Positions 42,415-51,392 of a stretch of 64,000 nucleotides of DNA are shown here, one piece after another (the first letter of the stretch is position 1; each line of letters opens with the position of its first letter). A program made the translations under genes and the position numbers. The notes beneath the pieces are model-generated. The model saw nothing but the letters and a program-made list of their open reading frames with translations, was not told where the DNA came from and searched no databases. Source of the DNA: Bin5 sp965221145 (lineage in GTDB: Bacteria > Chloroflexota > Anaerolineae > Caldilineales > Caldilineaceae); contig OZ244877.1 in NCBI GenBank assembly GCA_965221145.1, positions 5,456,001-5,520,000 of the forward strand, in the 5' to 3' direction.

Positions 42415-43500
42415 CTAACCACGATTTTCCATCTCGACGAACGATCGTAGAAACGCCTGCACCTTGACGGGCTGTCCTGTTCGACTGCTCTCGACCGCGG
42501 CGAAAATCAGAGCCACAGATTGCAGATTGGCATCTACGTCCGTTTCCATCGGCTCGCCGCCGTCGAGCCAGCGCACGAATTTTTCAACCAGCCACGTGTT
42601 TGCCCACTTGGGTTGTGCGCGCAAAGGGATCTCTTCGCTCTGCATCGCTCGACTTTTGGCCCGCTGCGAGGCTGGATCGTATACAAGACGCTCCAGGCGG
42701 CGGTGGTCGAGGATCAGCGTTGCTCGCTCGCACTCGGCACGGATGTATTCCTGTCCCCAATCGTTCAGCCCGACGGCGTTGGTTTTGGCGCCTTCGTAGA
42801 TGGCCCGCGTCCCGTTGTTGAAGTGCATCGTTACCAGAGCTTGCGAATCGCCGCTGAACTCGCCCCATGGCGGGTTCCACGTCTGCGCGTAGATGGTATC
42901 GCATTCGGCTCCGGCCAGGTCGGCCAGAATGTCGAGGTGATGCACCGCCCCTTCGACCATCAGCGGGTCGGGGATCTGGTAGCGGAACTTGCCCCAACTG
43001 CCGAACTTGCGGCAGTCACAGGTAAAGCGGCAGACCAGATAGTCGAGCGCACCATAGCGCCCGGAGCGCAGTTCGTCGCGCAGGGTGGTCTTGTCCTGAT
43101 CGAAGCGATGGCTCATGGTCACGCCCATTTTCACACCGGCGCGCCTGACCTTGTGGGCGATTCGAACCGAGGCGGCCAAAGTGTCGGCGATCGGTTTTTC
43201 GGACAGGATGTGCATGCCGTGGGCCAGAGCCACATCCACAACCGCCTCGTGGTGGGCAGGCGGCACAACGACCGTACAAAAGTCGGCTTGGTTCTCGTCA
43301 AAGGCTCTCTGAATGTCGGTGTAACATTGGTCGGCGCGCAGGCCGAGAAACTCGCGGGCGTTCAGGAGCGCGTCTGGGTTGATATCGACAGCCGCCACGA
43401 CCTCAATGAGGCCGTCCTGTATATTGGGCGGCAGAAATAGCCGGCACCATCCCGCGCCGTGACCTCCCGTGCCAACTTGGATCATCCTGTAGGTTTTCAT
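42415..43500 (-). CDS. Gfo/Idh/MocA-family NAD(P)-dependent oxidoreductase
   Basis: 361 aa. ATG at 43500, directly after the DppC stop. N-terminal Rossmann domain: RMIQVGTGGHGAGWC (about residues 5-19), and the family signature HILSEKPIADT containing the catalytic Lys (about 98). C-terminal alpha/beta domain includes YQIPDPLMVEGAVHHLDILADLAG, where the HH.D pattern matches the usual catalytic His region. Oxidises or reduces a sugar or inositol hydroxyl. It is co-transcribed with a DegT aminotransferase downstream and an importer upstream. Confidence 0.92.
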   Translation of the reverse strand: MKTYRMIQVGTGGHGAGWCRLFLPPNIQDGLIEVVAAVDINPDALLNAREFLGLRADQCYTDIQRAFDENQADFCTVVVPPAHHEAVVDVALAHGMHILSEKPIADTLAASVRIAHKVRRAGVKMGVTMSHRFDQDKTTLRDELRSGRYGALDYLVCRFTCDCRKFGSWGKFRYQIPDPLMVEGAVHHLDILADLAGAECDTIYAQTWNPPWGEFSGDSQALVTMHFNNGTRAIYEGAKTNAVGLNDWGQEYIRAECERATLILDHRRLERLVYDPASQRAKSRAMQSEEIPLRAQPKWANTWLVEKFVRWLDGGEPMETDVDANLQSVALIFAAVESSRTGQPVKVQAFLRSFVEMENRG

Positions 43501-43501
43501 A

Positions 43502-44437
43502 TTACTCCAGCGCCTGCCGACCGCGGATATCGAAGGCATCGCGCAGGCCGTCGCCAATAAAGTTGATGCTCAGGACCGCCAAACTGATAGCGAGCCCCGG
43601 CGGCAGCCATAGCCAGGGCATTTCACTCAAGGCAAAAATAAACCGGGCATCGCGGATCAGCGTCCCCCAGGTGGCCGTAGGTGGCCGCACCCCCAGTCCC
43701 AGGAAACTCAGCCCAGTCTCCGCCAGGATGGCCCCTGCCATCCCCAGCGTCGCTGCTACCATCAGCGGCCCTATTAAGTTGGGGAAGATATGCTGTCCCA
43801 GCATGCGCCAATGGCCCACCCCGACGGCGCGGGCCGCCAGGATGAAATCGTGTTCCCGCAATGACAGCACCTGCCCGCGCACCAGCCGGGCCAGCCCCGG
43901 CCAGGTGAACAGGCCGAGCACCAGTATCACATTGAATATGCTGGGCCCCAAGACACCAACCAGGATGAGGACGAGCACAAAGGTGGGGAAGGTCATCATC
44001 ACGTCGGTGAAGCGCATGATGGCCATGTCGACTTTGCTCCCTAAATAGCCGCTTAGCGCCCCCAAGAAGAACCCGATGGCAACTTGGATGCTCACGGCCA
44101 CGATGCCCACCGTCATGGACACGCGGGTCCCGTAGATCAGCCGGCTGAGAAGATCTCGGCCCGCTTTATCAGTACCCATTAGGTTCTGGCTATTCGGCGA
44201 CTGGAATCTTTGGTCACTATTGACGTCATTGGGATCGTACGGCGCCAGGACCGGTGCAAACACCGCCACCAGCAGCATAAATAGGATCACTATGGCGCCG
44301 AACAGGGCCGGCCGGTGGCGGAGAAAGCGCCGGCCGGCGCGGCGCCGGGGTGAGTCAGCCAGGCCTGCCGCGGCGACGCGCTCGGCCGAGGGGTCACCCG
44401 CTAGCGGTTCTTGCATGTCTTTCGTGGTCATGGTCAC
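43502..44437 (-). CDS. Peptide/oligosaccharide ABC importer permease, DppC type
   Basis: 311 aa from a GTG at 44437 (GAGGAA 7 nt upstream) or 309 from the ATG at 44431. Membrane segment 1 at AIVILFMLLVAVFAPVLAPYDP (about residue 50), then NLMGTDKAGRDLLSRLIYGTR, typical DppC, five more segments and the EAA-like loop RAVGVGHWRMLGQHIFPNL. C-terminus NFIGDGLRDAFDIRGRQ is the family hallmark. Closely resembles the DppC at 62201-63127 (long shared stretches such as GLGVRPPT and NFIGDGLRDAFD). Overlap spacing with the Gfo/Idh gene is a single base. Confidence 0.93.
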   Translation of the reverse strand: MTMTTKDMQEPLAGDPSAERVAAAGLADSPRRRAGRRFLRHRPALFGAIVILFMLLVAVFAPVLAPYDPNDVNSDQRFQSPNSQNLMGTDKAGRDLLSRLIYGTRVSMTVGIVAVSIQVAIGFFLGALSGYLGSKVDMAIMRFTDVMMTFPTFVLVLILVGVLGPSIFNVILVLGLFTWPGLARLVRGQVLSLREHDFILAARAVGVGHWRMLGQHIFPNLIGPLMVAATLGMAGAILAETGLSFLGLGVRPPTATWGTLIRDARFIFALSEMPWLWLPPGLAISLAVLSINFIGDGLRDAFDIRGRQALE

Positions 44438-44452
44438 GCGAGTTCCTCTAGC

Positions 44453-45424
44453 TTACTCATAGCGCACACGGGGATCCACGAAGACGTAGGCAATGTCAGC
44501 GATCAGGTTGGCCAGCATGACCATAGTCGCCACCATCAGTGCCATGCCCATTTGGAGCGGATAGTCCCTATTCATGAGGGCTCTGTAGCCCAGCAGGCCC
44601 AATCCATTCCAACTGAAAATCGTTTCAATGATGAACGAGCCCCCCAGCAGGACTGGCAGGCTGAGGCCTATGATAGTGACCAAAGGCATAAGGGCATTCC
44701 GCAGCGTATGTCGCAGGATCACCAGCCATTCCGGCAACCCCTTTGCCCGCGCGGTAACCACGTAGTCGCCACTCAGGGCATCTAGCATGCTGGCTCGAGT
44801 GTAGCGCAGAAAGGAAGCTATATGCACGATGCCTCCTGCCATGCTCGGTAGGATCATGTGGCGTAGGAGATCCAGATTGAACCCCCTGGGTTCCCCGACT
44901 GTCCACATTCCGGCAATAGGCAACCAGCCCAACTTCACAGCAAATACGTACATGGCAATTAGAGCGATGAAGAAGCTCGGCACCGAAATGCCGAACAAAG
45001 CAACAAACGTCAGGACATGATCCACCACAGAGTACTGTTTGAGCGCTGACATCACGCCCAGGACAATACCAAAAAGGAGAGCCATGCCGATAGAGGAGGC
45101 CTGCAGGAGCAGCGTGGCCGGCAGCACCTCGGCGATCATCTCGGATATGGGTCTCTCGGTCGAGTAGGAGTAGCCCAGGTTGCCCCTCAGCACTTCTCCC
45201 AGCCAGATCACATAGCGCACGTGAATGGGTTTGTCTAACCCGTACCTCTCGCGCAGCACCTCCATACCACTCCCTATTTGGGTGGTGGCCTCCATGACCC
45301 CAGGCTTGATGAGCGCCGTCACAGGGTCGCCCGGCGCCAGGGTGAAGATGACAAAGGTCAGGAGCGTAATACCCAAGAGCAGAACAGGAACCCACAACAA
45401 ACGTCGCAGAATGTAAGCAGTCAC
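44453..45424 (-). CDS. Peptide/oligosaccharide ABC importer permease, DppB type
   Basis: 323 aa. The GTG at 45424 is chosen for the GGAGG 7 nt upstream; a TTG at 45430 also fits. VTAYILRRLLWVPVLLLGITLLTFVIFTLAPGDPVTAL is the classic DppB start, followed by RYGLDKPIHVRYV and LGYSYSTERPISEMI. Six membrane segments and the loop VTARAKGLPEWLVILRHTLRNAL. Nearly superimposable on the DppB at 63201-64000. Upstream the binding protein at 47246 and a hairpin; downstream DppC after 15 bases. Confidence 0.93.
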   Translation of the reverse strand: MTAYILRRLLWVPVLLLGITLLTFVIFTLAPGDPVTALIKPGVMEATTQIGSGMEVLRERYGLDKPIHVRYVIWLGEVLRGNLGYSYSTERPISEMIAEVLPATLLLQASSIGMALLFGIVLGVMSALKQYSVVDHVLTFVALFGISVPSFFIALIAMYVFAVKLGWLPIAGMWTVGEPRGFNLDLLRHMILPSMAGGIVHIASFLRYTRASMLDALSGDYVVTARAKGLPEWLVILRHTLRNALMPLVTIIGLSLPVLLGGSFIIETIFSWNGLGLLGYRALMNRDYPLQMGMALMVATMVMLANLIADIAYVFVDPRVRYE

Positions 45425-45461
45425 ATCCAAGCCTCCACCGACAGAACATCATCGTTGGCCT

Positions 45462-45499
45462 GGGCGGGCAGGATGCGTCCACTCACACCCTGCCCGCCC
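45462..45499 (-). terminator. 11-bp GC-rich stem-loop downstream of a binding-protein gene
   Basis: GGGCGGGCAGG at 45462-45472 pairs exactly with 45489-45499, loop 16 nt. It lies between the binding protein stop (45525) and the DppB start (45424). Confidence 0.75.
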
Positions 45500-45524
45500 C
45501 ATGGCAGCTTGCTGCGCCGCGCAG

Positions 45525-47246
45525 CTACGCCGGCGCGACCGAAATCCGCTCGTAGGGAACGGTTACATTGTACCCATACTCAAGGGGTGGCACGCAGCCC
45601 TGGAGACGTTTGTTGTAGACACACTGAAACCCGTTACGGTAGAGTGGGGCCCATTGCCAGTTCTCCTGCATTATCAGCGCGAGTCCCCTGAACATCTCTA
45701 CCCGCTTCTCGGGGTCTTCCTCAGCCATTGCCGCCTGCCACGCCTCATCCAGCGCAGGGTTGCAGTAACCATCCCAGTTGCGGCCCCCCTTGGTTTCGTG
45801 ATCCCACCCGCAGCCGACGTGAGAGAACATTTCCTCGAATCGGGGTGTGAAGAACCAGGCCTCAAGGACGATGTCGTAGTCCCCCCTAATCGGGAACACA
45901 TCGACCCAGGAGCCTTCGTCTATGATTTTCCACTTGGTCTTGATGCCCACATCCGCGAGTCTCTCCTGTATTTCCAGGTGCATCGGAGAGGGATCGGCCC
46001 AGTACGCCCACTCCAGTTCCCGGTCGAAGTCCCAGCCGGCCTCCTCAAGGACCTCCCTGGCCTTCTGCGGGTTGTAGTCATACGTCTTCAACCCCTCCGG
46101 CGGTTTTCCTATCGGGCCGGGTACGTGTTCGAAGACGTAACTGCTGGATCCGTGCAGGCCGTAGTGTGTCTTTTCAAGGATTTCGTCCATGTCCAAGGCG
46201 TAGAGCGTGGCCTCGCATAAGGGGTGGACCATGTCACCAAGTTTGTCATTGTGGTAATCCATGGCGAACAAGATGATGGTCGGCCTGTTGTAAGCGACGA
46301 GATTTGGGTGCTCGCCAAGGCGACTCCAGGCCTCCGCGCCGCTGGCGCCACCGGCCATGATCTCCTCAGCCTGCAAGGCAGCATCCATGGCCTCCCGGCT
46401 CAAGAACCGATAAATGAACTTGTCCGCAACTGACCTGCCCCCCCACCAGTCCTCGTTCGCGACCAGTTCAGCGTACTGTTCAGCGACAATCTCGCCCACC
46501 TTGAATGGGCCTGTGCCAATGGGATTCATGGCCATGGGTTCATACGTCCCAACTTTCTCCAGCGGGACATCCTTCCAGCCGTGCTTAGGGCACACATACC
46601 AGTAGCGCCCAAATGAAACTGGACTCCCCCCGATCCCGTACGGGTCCGGCTGTTCAAACTCAATGCGGACGGTGTAGTCGTCGATTTTCTTGACACCCTC
46701 GAGTTCATCGCCACCCTCCTCGTGGAGCCTTGCGGCCCCCTTCAGAGCGAAGTATTGTGACCCAAGGGTGGTCGCTACGTCCCTGTGGACCATGGCGTAA
46801 TAGGTCCACACCACATCGTCAGCAGTCATGGGCACACCATCGTGCCACTTTACGTCCTTGCGCAAGTGGACGTCCCACACCCGATTCTTTTCCACCTCCT
46901 CGACCTTCTCAGCCAGTTGCAGGTGGAGCTCTCCGGGCGCAGGTGGTTCCATAGTTTCCACCCCCGGTCCCCACTCCATTGGACAGAAAAGACGTTCAAA
47001 GATCGGGTCAAACACCAATTTCTGGGCTGTGCCAGCGATTCTGCTGCTGAGCGGGTTGAAGCTGGGGTGGTTCCAAGACATCCCCAGGACAACCTCGGTG
47101 CTTTCTTCGAGGGCCTCTTCCGCCGGCGCCTGGGCCGATCCAGCCGCCGGCATACAGGCCGCCACGGCGCTCGACGCCATGACGCCGGCCGCCATCTTCA
47201 GAAACGTACGTCGCGGGATATTCTTTTCGTTCAATAAGACTTTCAT
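45525..47246 (-). CDS. ABC importer solute-binding protein, family 5 (Tat lipoprotein)
   Basis: 573 aa. ATG at 47246 with AAGGAG 7 nt upstream. N-terminus has IPRRTFLKMAAGVMAS and a lipobox ending VAAC, then a short Ala/Glu linker. SBP_bac_5 landmarks: VWDVHLRKDVKWHDGVPMTADDV near residue 115 and LCEATLYALDMDEILEKTHYGL near 350, where the usual RxALxxAIDR motif is altered. Heads the long unit continuing through DppB, DppC, Gfo/Idh, DegT, sialidase-like, nitrilase-like, double-Rossmann and TIM-barrel genes. A 236-bp MITE lies only ~20 bases upstream of the ATG, probably between promoter and coding region. Confidence 0.92.
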   Translation of the reverse strand: MKVLLNEKNIPRRTFLKMAAGVMASSAVAACMPAAGSAQAPAEEALEESTEVVLGMSWNHPSFNPLSSRIAGTAQKLVFDPIFERLFCPMEWGPGVETMEPPAPGELHLQLAEKVEEVEKNRVWDVHLRKDVKWHDGVPMTADDVVWTYYAMVHRDVATTLGSQYFALKGAARLHEEGGDELEGVKKIDDYTVRIEFEQPDPYGIGGSPVSFGRYWYVCPKHGWKDVPLEKVGTYEPMAMNPIGTGPFKVGEIVAEQYAELVANEDWWGGRSVADKFIYRFLSREAMDAALQAEEIMAGGASGAEAWSRLGEHPNLVAYNRPTIILFAMDYHNDKLGDMVHPLCEATLYALDMDEILEKTHYGLHGSSSYVFEHVPGPIGKPPEGLKTYDYNPQKAREVLEEAGWDFDRELEWAYWADPSPMHLEIQERLADVGIKTKWKIIDEGSWVDVFPIRGDYDIVLEAWFFTPRFEEMFSHVGCGWDHETKGGRNWDGYCNPALDEAWQAAMAEEDPEKRVEMFRGLALIMQENWQWAPLYRNGFQCVYNKRLQGCVPPLEYGYNVTVPYERISVAPA

Positions 47247-47273
47247 CGGTTCGCTCCTTTTCTTTGGCGCAGC

Positions 47274-47509
47274 GTAACTACTCAGCCTCGTCTGGGAAGT
47301 TGTTTGAAAAGGAATGGTCATCGGTTAAAAAAACCAAAAATGACTGCCGGAAAGCGTGAATCCTCCATCTACACGCCATAATTCGCACCATTTGTGCCGT
47401 TTTGACCCGAACCTGACCTTTTCAGACAGATTCCAAACACGATTTATTACACTTGGATGACTTGGTTGCCCATTGAAAGTCGCACATTGGGTAATGGCTG
47501 AGTAGTTAC
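47274..47509. mobile_element. 236-bp MITE with IS66-type ends and 8-bp target duplication
   Basis: The ends are exact 14-bp inverted repeats, GTAACTACTCAGCC at 47274-47287 and its complement at 47496-47509. They are flanked by the 8-bp direct repeat GGCGCAGC at 47266-47273 and 47510-47517. IS66-family elements are known for GTAA-starting ends and 8-bp duplications, so this is probably a non-autonomous relative. No transposase is inside. It lies in the leader of the binding protein gene at 47246. The remaining 47510-47990 stretch shows nothing recognisable. Confidence 0.85.
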
Positions 47510-47989
47510 GGCGCAGCTGACTGCTTTCTCGCTCATCGTCTGACAAGGGGAATTGCCTACTGCTCAATATGCCGTTAGGGCTACAGACCGAAACTTCTGC
47601 GTCCAGACGTACGTTGTTTTCGTGTAGCTACCTCCTTTCCTCTGCCAACTGCCATCTTTGAATAAGCAACTCTGTATGAATCCAGGGGGGCCGGTGTAGG
47701 GGTTGGCTCTGGCTGCGCAGTGCAGCCGAGCCAGTCCTATGGCACACTGCCCCTCAGATCTGGTTGAGCCAAAAAAGTCACTTCACTACCGTTCAGTGAA
47801 CTTTCTCCAGTGATTTGAGTGTGTTTGGGCGCTGATGTGGACTGGGTAGCGTCAATTTGATTCGACTCTGAGCGGTTATGCTATATCTTACTGTGGCTCC
47901 CCCAGCTTAGTCAAACGAGTAAAATTGGCGCCGTCGGAACGCCCCGTCCTGCCTTCTCTTGCCATTTTCCCCGACGTATGCACGTCGTC

Positions 47990-48310
47990 AGCAGCGACGC
48001 CACGCGCGGGCCGAAACCGCGCGCGCCCAGCGGTGGATTCGGCAATCGCGGACGACCTGCCTGACTTCCTCCACCCCTTGCACCTGCGCCACAACAATGC
48101 CTTCGGCGCCCGCATCCGGCGCCGGCTTGACGAAGTGTGTGCAGTTGCCGGTTACGCGTACTTGCGCTGGCACTATCCGGGCACGTGCCGCCGGTAAATG
48201 GCCTTTCAATGTGTCGGGGCTCATATTACTATGCTCCAAGTCGATCCAGAAGAAGCCAACTGAGTCGACCAGCGCATCAGTTGCCAGGGAGGGCACTCAG
48301 CGTAATCGCC
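47990..48310 (-). pseudogene. Fragment of an HpcH/HpaI-family aldolase
   Basis: One frame reads VPSLATDALVDSVGFFWIDLEHSNMSPDTLK, then ARIVPAQVRVTGNCTHFVK and DAGAEGIVVAQVQGVEEVRQVV. These match the family's FVWIDLEH, PALVRVPGND and DAGAEGVVVPQVQ elements in order. A stop codon lies directly before this segment and the frame dissolves after about residue 100; the metal-site and C-terminal half are missing. An intact member of the same family lies at 33780-34580. Remnant of a lost gene, not an active enzyme. Confidence 0.75.
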
Positions 48311-48390
48311 GCTCCCAGAAAAACATGCCCCGCTCTCGGATCCTGTCGAAATATGGCAACTGCTTCACTCGCAAAATACTCTCCTGTTTG

Positions 48391-49368
48391 TTATCGCTGC
48401 GTCGCGCGAATGTATTCTTCATCCACGGCGCTCATAGTTTCCAGGAAGTTTTTCCCTTCGAACAGCCGGACTAGCGGCACGTCTGCATCGGAGGGATGGA
48501 TTCCCCCGTTCGTGTTCGGGCCTACCATTGCTCCTAGCAGTTGCCGGCGCACTGCGTTGCACCTGGCTAGCAATTCAGGTGAGTTCTCTATCCGATCCCC
48601 CAGCCGCTGCCACACCGGCGTGTAGACATACCACAGATTCTTCCGTCGAACGTTCGAGGTGTTGCGCGGGACACAGTGCCACAGCGCGTTGTGAAACAGG
48701 ACCGCATCGCCGGCTTCCAGGGTCAGCTGTCGCGCCCCCGGAACGTCGGCGTCGATCTGCTCGACCTGTTGGAACTTGGTAAATGAGGTGATCGTCAGGG
48801 CGTGCTCCATGCTCTGCGGCAACTTGGGAAAGCCGCTACGATGGCTGCCGGGTATGACCGTAAAGTTGCCCATATCAGGCTCGTCCAGGTCAGTCAGAAA
48901 GAAGCCGATCCGCGCCCATTGCAACGGAGTCAGTTCGTCTACGCTGGCAAAATAGTACGGCTTGGAGCCATCTTTATGCCACCGGTTGGCCGGTGTTGGG
49001 ATCGGTGGGCGCACCATCGCCTCTGCCCAAGATAACTGAATCGCAGCGCCAATCAACTCGCATACGATGCCCAGATGGCTGGGATGGTCGATCAAGTTCA
49101 GGAAAGCCTCGCAGGGTTCACGGCGCAGTATTGTGCCGGCATTGCCCTGGTCAGATTGGAACAAGCCTTCAGTCGCCGCGTTTATGATGTTGACAACGTG
49201 GAGCAACGTGTTGGGATCGCGGCCTAGGCGCTGCGACGCTTCATCCAGACGATCTACTTCAACTATGAGTTCTGCTACCTCCTGCGCTGAAAGAGCGTTT
49301 CTGATAATCAGATAGCCGTCTTCGTCCCACTGGTGTCTCTGTTCAGGCGACATGCGTTTGAATGTCAT
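48391..49368 (-). CDS. Phytanoyl-CoA dioxygenase (PhyH)-like oxygenase
   Basis: 325 aa from the ATG at 49368. Starts MTFKRMSPEQRHQWDEDGYLIIRNALS, typical of PhyH proteins. HxD in NRWHKDGSKPYYFASV (about residue 140), then GFFLTDLDEPDMGNFTVIPGSHRSG, distal His in NALWHCVPRNTSNVRRKNLWYVY with the following Arg for 2-oxoglutarate. Longer and only distantly related to the pair at 21060 and 25682; it has no small-protein partner. Substrate unknown. Confidence 0.88.
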   Translation of the reverse strand: MTFKRMSPEQRHQWDEDGYLIIRNALSAQEVAELIVEVDRLDEASQRLGRDPNTLLHVVNIINAATEGLFQSDQGNAGTILRREPCEAFLNLIDHPSHLGIVCELIGAAIQLSWAEAMVRPPIPTPANRWHKDGSKPYYFASVDELTPLQWARIGFFLTDLDEPDMGNFTVIPGSHRSGFPKLPQSMEHALTITSFTKFQQVEQIDADVPGARQLTLEAGDAVLFHNALWHCVPRNTSNVRRKNLWYVYTPVWQRLGDRIENSPELLARCNAVRRQLLGAMVGPNTNGGIHPSDADVPLVRLFEGKNFLETMSAVDEEYIRATQR

Positions 49369-49463
49369 CGTTTCCACCAATTTGCTCCTTTGACAATAGA
49401 CTTGCTGCTGAAAAACCAGCCTGACCCTGGTTCTGAATTCTGGAGACCACAGAAAACCTTGCA

Positions 49464-50096
49464 TCAACTCTCTGCCACCAGCATTGTCTCTGGGTCGAAG
49501 GCCCCAAGCGCGTAAGCGATCAGATCCTGGGACAAGATGACCGCCACCGGATCGGCGTGGGAAACCGGCGCCAGGCGCCGGAACAGATTGAAGGTGTTGA
49601 CGAGCAACCGACCCTGCCTGTAGCGGAACTGGGCGATGGTCACGCCCGGCCCGTGCAACTTGGGATCGTCGGTGACCTGAAAGGTAATGCAGTAGCCGAA
49701 ATAGCGGCCGATCATGTCGTGGTGTCGCTCAGGCTTCAGGCCAAAGATCGCCTGGGCCGGGAAGATCATGTGATAGGGCCATACGAGCGGGTTGCCCCTT
49801 GGCACGCGCCAACCAACACCGCTGCCCGAGCGAATGAACATCGATTCGGAGGCGCCGCCGATTTCCGACGCGAACTTGAGGCCGAACCTGGCTAGGTAAC
49901 TACGCGTGGCGGGGTCGGGGTCCATTCGCAGCACGGTGCCCCCGCCTGCCATGTAGGCTTCGACCTCGTCATCGATCGTCGTCACGATCGCCAGCCGGTT
50001 CTCGGGGTCGAGCCCGGCGTGGACGCGGAATGGTGAGCAGGGTCCCAATGACCATGACATGGTTCCCAAATGCCTATAGCCCTGGTGTTGCGGCAT
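49464..50096 (-). pseudogene. Isolated C-terminal piece resembling the end of a GH2-like protein
   Basis: 210-codon frame, ATG at 50096 with no ribosome site. From about residue 30 it reads LAIVTTIDDEVEAYMAGGGTVLRMDP, WPYHMIFPAQAIFGLKPERHHD and GVTIAQFRYRQGRLLVNTFNL. This is like the GATase-fold tail of large GH2/sugar-binding proteins (AYLAAGGRVLL, HPIF..FPH and GRLLVSTLNL patterns). The catalytic N-terminal ~600 residues are absent; the PhyH gene stops only 39 bases upstream. Probably a truncated remnant; an independent small protein cannot be excluded. Confidence 0.55.
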
Positions 50097-50134
50097 TCGT
50101 TGTCACGTCAATAAAGAGATGGCCAGGGTGTACT

Positions 50135-51379
50135 TCACTCGCCCCAACTGGCGATGAAATTTTCCATATCGAGATCGGCCGGCATCTCGTTGAAGTAGTA
50201 TCGCATTGGCTCTGAGAGGAAGCCAGGGGCAAAATGCTCCTCGTCTGCCTGGAGCTTGGCATCGAGCGTTTTGAAGCGTTCCCATAGTACCTGCGATTCC
50301 TCCTGCGAGAAACGCGCGGCGAACTGTGGCCCCCAGTTCAGGCTGTTTGGGTGCGCCCTCGTCATCCACCTACGCAGGTCCGCCGGGACATCCTCAAGAC
50401 GACGTCCCTTCAACCCGTTGACAGGGTCGGGGTGCTTCAGGAGATTGATAAGAATAACCGCCTTGGACAGGAAGACCGTTAGCAACAGCTTGCCCTCTTC
50501 ACCGATCCCTGGTTGGAGCTTATCCAGGTTCTCACGGTAGGCTACGGCATCCTTCTGAATGGCGGCCCGCAGTGCTGATTCGGTGAGATCTTGCATCCGC
50601 CGGCTGCGCTCGGCCCAGCGCTGAAAAGTCGCTTGGGCTGCGCCACAAAGGCGCCTGGTGTAGCTCAAATCCTGGTAGCACGTCAAGACAGCATAATTTC
50701 CATGGATGGTACGCCGCAACTTGCTGCTGTAGTTGCTGCCCCAATGCAGAATGCCAGGGCTGATATACACCACACCGTCGCCTGCCTTTAGTTCCGCCGC
50801 GACGCCGCCCGGCAAGGGCGCCCGCGGATTCGCCAACATCATGCGGTTTTCTTCTTCGGTGTTCAGCCGATGGTGGCTACCCGGTATCACCCACAGCACA
50901 TTGTCGTCGTAGAGTGCAATGTTCCATTGCAAATGTCTAGGCCCGTTCTCCAGCAGGTCCTTCAGGTAGCCCTCCAGGGGCGCGGTATCAATCGGATGGA
51001 TATCGCGGTGCCATTTGGCGGGTCCGTGGTCACGCACTGGGCTGCACAGCAAGAACATCTCACTGTGGGCTGTTTCCGGCATGTTCAGCAGTTGGCTGCT
51101 GACACCGAGCGTGTTTTCGTGCAGCCAGAATTCTATCGCGCTGGCCGTCTCTTCGTCGATCAGTTCCGGGGTATCGTGGAGCCTCAGGCGCGGCTGGGGC
51201 GCGGTCTCCCAGACGCCACCTGGTGGATCACCGGGTTGGCGATCGCGCGCCCAGACCGCCTTCTGCCGTTCGACCAGGATTTCGTAGCTTGTGCGCAACT
51301 CGTCCAGCTTGTCCGGCGGTATGACGTTGCGCAGGATAAGATACCCCTGCTCCAGAAACTGCTGGCGATTGATCTTCAT
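50135..51379 (-). CDS. Phytanoyl-CoA dioxygenase (PhyH)-like oxygenase, long form
   Basis: 414 aa from the ATG at 51379 with AAGGAGG 8 nt upstream. N-terminal MKINRQQFLEQGYLILRNVIPPDKLDELR; HxD in AKWHRDIHPIDTAPLEGYLKDL (about residue 125), DDNVLWVIPGSHHRLNTEEENR, distal His in GILHWGSNYSSKLRRTIHGNY (about 225) with the Arg after. The last ~170 residues are an extra helical domain (WAERSRRMQDLTESALRA onward) not found in the shorter paralogues. Follows the alpha/beta hydrolase gene by 13 bases. Confidence 0.88.
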   Translation of the reverse strand: MKINRQQFLEQGYLILRNVIPPDKLDELRTSYEILVERQKAVWARDRQPGDPPGGVWETAPQPRLRLHDTPELIDEETASAIEFWLHENTLGVSSQLLNMPETAHSEMFLLCSPVRDHGPAKWHRDIHPIDTAPLEGYLKDLLENGPRHLQWNIALYDDNVLWVIPGSHHRLNTEEENRMMLANPRAPLPGGVAAELKAGDGVVYISPGILHWGSNYSSKLRRTIHGNYAVLTCYQDLSYTRRLCGAAQATFQRWAERSRRMQDLTESALRAAIQKDAVAYRENLDKLQPGIGEEGKLLLTVFLSKAVILINLLKHPDPVNGLKGRRLEDVPADLRRWMTRAHPNSLNWGPQFAARFSQEESQVLWERFKTLDAKLQADEEHFAPGFLSEPMRYYFNEMPADLDMENFIASWGE

Positions 51380-51392
51380 GCGTCCTGCCTCC

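Noticed and set aside
47325..47567. 80-codon minus-strand frame near the MITE
   Set aside because: It crosses the right boundary of the MITE and its target duplication, so it cannot be an ancestral gene; no motif.
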